The translations under genes were made by a program, and so were the position numbers. The notes beneath the pieces are model-generated. The model was given only the letters and a program-made list of their open reading frames with translations, had not been told where the DNA came from and did not search any database. A stretch of 7,164 nt of DNA, taken from positions 1 to 7,164 of the forward strand of contig JAKBAF010000066.1 of assembly GCA_021809305.1 (NCBI GenBank), given 5' to 3'. Shown one piece after another: positions 5,985 to 7,164 of this stretch (positions are counted from its first letter, which is position 1; every line of letters begins with the position of its first letter). The DNA is from a bacterium (GTDB lineage: Bacteria > Chlamydiota > Chlamydiia > Chlamydiales > JAFEGQ01).

Positions 5985-6632
5985 CTAGCTCTCTGGTAGG
6001 GGCCCTTTGGCGCCCGCTAAGTACCATTTATGTAGAGCATCAATTGCCCGCATCATTCTATCTGTCACGAGCTTTTGCGCCTCTTTTTTAGGAAGGGCCG
6101 CATACTCCTTGGGATAGATGGGGCGGCCGAAGATGCAGGCGGTCTTTCCCAAGAGTTTTGGGCGCTTGCGAGAGCGACCCCAGACACCGTAGGTGCCGTG
6201 GATATAGATGGGAATGATCGGCGTACCACTACGCATCGAGAGCATAGCGACACCACCCTCTGCTGGCTGGAGCCCTCCATCCCTTGTCCGTGTCCCCTCT
6301 GGAAAGATCACAACCTTATCGCCCTCTTGGAGGAGGCCAACAATCATCTTGATGGAGGAGAGGTCAGCCCCTTCACGCGAGATAGGGTGGGCATTGAGTT
6401 TGCGGATGAGCCAATTAAGGAAGGGGGGGTCGAAAAGGGTCTGCCTCGCAAGGTAGTGGATCCCCTCTTTTGCGGAGATGCCGATGAGACAAGGGTCGAG
6501 GTGTGAGGCGTGGTTAGCCGCAAGAATGGCCCCACCTTTTGGAAGCCCTTTGACACCGTAGGAGCGGTGGCGATGAAGGAGGCTAGATAGACATTTTACA
6601 GTTGCGCGAATGGCCCAATAGAAGGGGGTCAT
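5985..6632 (-). CDS. plsC: 1-acyl-sn-glycerol-3-phosphate acyltransferase (PlsC family)
   Basis: Transfers an acyl chain to lysophosphatidic acid to make phosphatidic acid, the second acylation in phospholipid synthesis, at the inner membrane. The 215 residues carry the family blocks: NHASHLD (40-46) with the catalytic H41 and D46, FPEGTRT (110-116) for glycerol-phosphate binding, and PIIPIYIHGT (138-147). A moderately hydrophobic N-terminal stretch may associate with the membrane; no clear TM is seen. Its ATG overlaps the cmk stop as ATGA (6629-6632), so the two are translationally coupled in one operon. The ribosome binding site AGGAGG lies inside cmk. I recall cmk-plsC as adjacent in Chlamydia, followed there by argS; here the next gene is a convergent tRNA instead. 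Confidence 0.93.
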   Translation of the reverse strand: MTPFYWAIRATVKCLSSLLHRHRSYGVKGLPKGGAILAANHASHLDPCLIGISAKEGIHYLARQTLFDPPFLNWLIRKLNAHPISREGADLSSIKMIVGLLQEGDKVVIFPEGTRTRDGGLQPAEGGVAMLSMRSGTPIIPIYIHGTYGVWGRSRKRPKLLGKTACIFGRPIYPKEYAALPKKEAQKLVTDRMMRAIDALHKWYLAGAKGPLPES

Positions 6633-7164
6633 CTTGTTGCCTCCTGAACGTATGAGGTTAGCCGATCGATAACCTCATTGAGGTTAAGCAGAGAGGTGTC
6701 GAGGAGATAGGCATCGTTTGCGGGCCGAAGGGGGGAGCACTCGCGGCTTGAGTCATAGGCGTCACGTGCTTTGATCTCTTCGATGATGGCTGATTCACTT
6801 GAGGCCCGAGCTCGCTCCGGATCCAATTCTTGGAGCTCAAGGTAGCGCCTGTGGCCGCGAATTTCTGGCGAGGCGGTGAGGTAGAATTTTATCGGGGCAT
6901 CTGGAAAGACAACTGTCCCAAGGTCTCGTCCCTCGAAAACTGCCCCCCCAGCTTCTCCTAATTTTCTCTGCTTAGCCACAAGTTCTTCACGAACAAAGGG
7001 CAGAGCGGATAGTGCCGATACACCTCTTGTTACCTCTTTTGAGCGAATAGCGCGTGTGACCTCTTCTTCTCCCACAAAGTAGCGCTCGCCATATTTGATC
7101 TCGAAGAGGAAGTTCTGCAGACACTCTCTGACCCCCTCCAGATTTTCAGGGCCTACACCCAGTT
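6629..7164 (-). CDS. cmk: Cytidylate kinase, C-terminal 177 residues (N-terminus beyond right edge)
   Basis: Phosphorylates CMP and dCMP to the diphosphates with ATP, in the cytoplasm. The frame stays open from the stop at 6629-6631 to the window edge; the GTG at 7075 is internal, since clear kinase sequence continues upstream of it (for example EIKYGERYFVGEEEVTRAIR). Diagnostic segments are FEGRDLGTVVFPDA, with the CMP-binding GRDxGTVVFPDA signature, the LTASPEIRGHRRYLELQ segment, ARDAYDSSRECSPLRPANDAYLLDTS in the lid and C-terminal part, and the closing helix NEVIDRLTSYV. By comparison with the usual 215-230 residues, about 40-50 N-terminal residues including the P-loop lie outside the window. 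It is followed by, and overlaps, plsC. Confidence 0.95.
   Translation of the reverse strand, partial: LGVGPENLEGVRECLQNFLFEIKYGERYFVGEEEVTRAIRSKEVTRGVSALSALPFVREELVAKQRKLGEAGGAVFEGRDLGTVVFPDAPIKFYLTASPEIRGHRRYLELQELDPERARASSESAIIEEIKARDAYDSSRECSPLRPANDAYLLDTSLLNLNEVIDRLTSYVQEATR
6640..6645 (-). promoter_or_regulatory. Shine-Dalgarno of plsC inside cmk
   Basis: AGGAGG on the minus strand, seven bases before the plsC ATG and within the last codons of cmk. It confirms the ATGA overlap start for plsC. Confidence 0.85.

Noticed and set aside
5990..6020. GC-rich stretch with partial self-complementarity after the tRNA as a terminator
   Set aside because: Stem pairing is short and broken, there is no T-run on either strand, and the stretch is plsC coding sequence.
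6075..6506. Plus-strand 143-residue open frame opposite plsC
   Set aside because: It is antisense to a gene with complete family motifs and has no recognisable domain of its own.
7073..7075. GTG at 7075 as the start of a 148-residue gene
   Set aside because: Cytidylate kinase sequence continues upstream in frame to the window edge, and the shorter form would lack more of the N-terminal part of the enzyme.

Overview
This 7.2 kb window is dense bacterial chromosome with short intergenic gaps and strong AGGAG-type ribosome binding sites. Read by eye, base composition is near 50% G+C in genes and clearly AT-rich in the promoter regions. The best guess for its source is a member of the Chlamydiota, probably an environmental (amoeba- or animal-associated) lineage rather than Chlamydia itself. 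Three things support this: the cmk-plsC pair, overlapping by ATGA, which I recall as a conserved neighbour pair in Chlamydia; a thioredoxin whose active-site region resembles the chlamydial protein as I remember it; and a long NAD-type glutamate dehydrogenase, which I recall from environmental chlamydiae. No database search was possible, so the assignment is inference.

Layout, left to right. A minus-strand gene starts at 580 and runs off the left edge; it encodes the N-terminus of a membrane-anchored protein with one TM segment followed by a probably extracytoplasmic domain. Divergent from it, behind an AT-rich region with sigma70-type promoter matches, is a 1026-residue NAD-specific glutamate dehydrogenase of the long class (766-3846). 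Thioredoxin (trxA, minus strand) converges on it with only 6 bases between the stop codons. A 165-base divergent promoter region holding an inverted repeat separates trxA from two tandem plus-strand genes (4342-5076 and 5116-5850). Their products are both exactly 244 residues, are about one-third identical, and have no function I can name. Then come tRNA-Leu(CAG), with a promoter that overlaps the stop codon of the second paralog, and on the minus strand plsC and the C-terminal part of cmk, which runs off the right edge.

How the genes relate. GDH would feed 2-oxoglutarate and NADH from glutamate into central metabolism, trxA maintains thiol redox balance, and cmk/plsC serve nucleotide and phospholipid synthesis. 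These are housekeeping functions; no mobile element, CRISPR array or defence system is visible. The least explained part is the pair of 244-residue paralogs, each of which itself looks like two fused copies of a small alpha/beta (ferredoxin-like, Dabb-type) domain. This is the main candidate for something undescribed.
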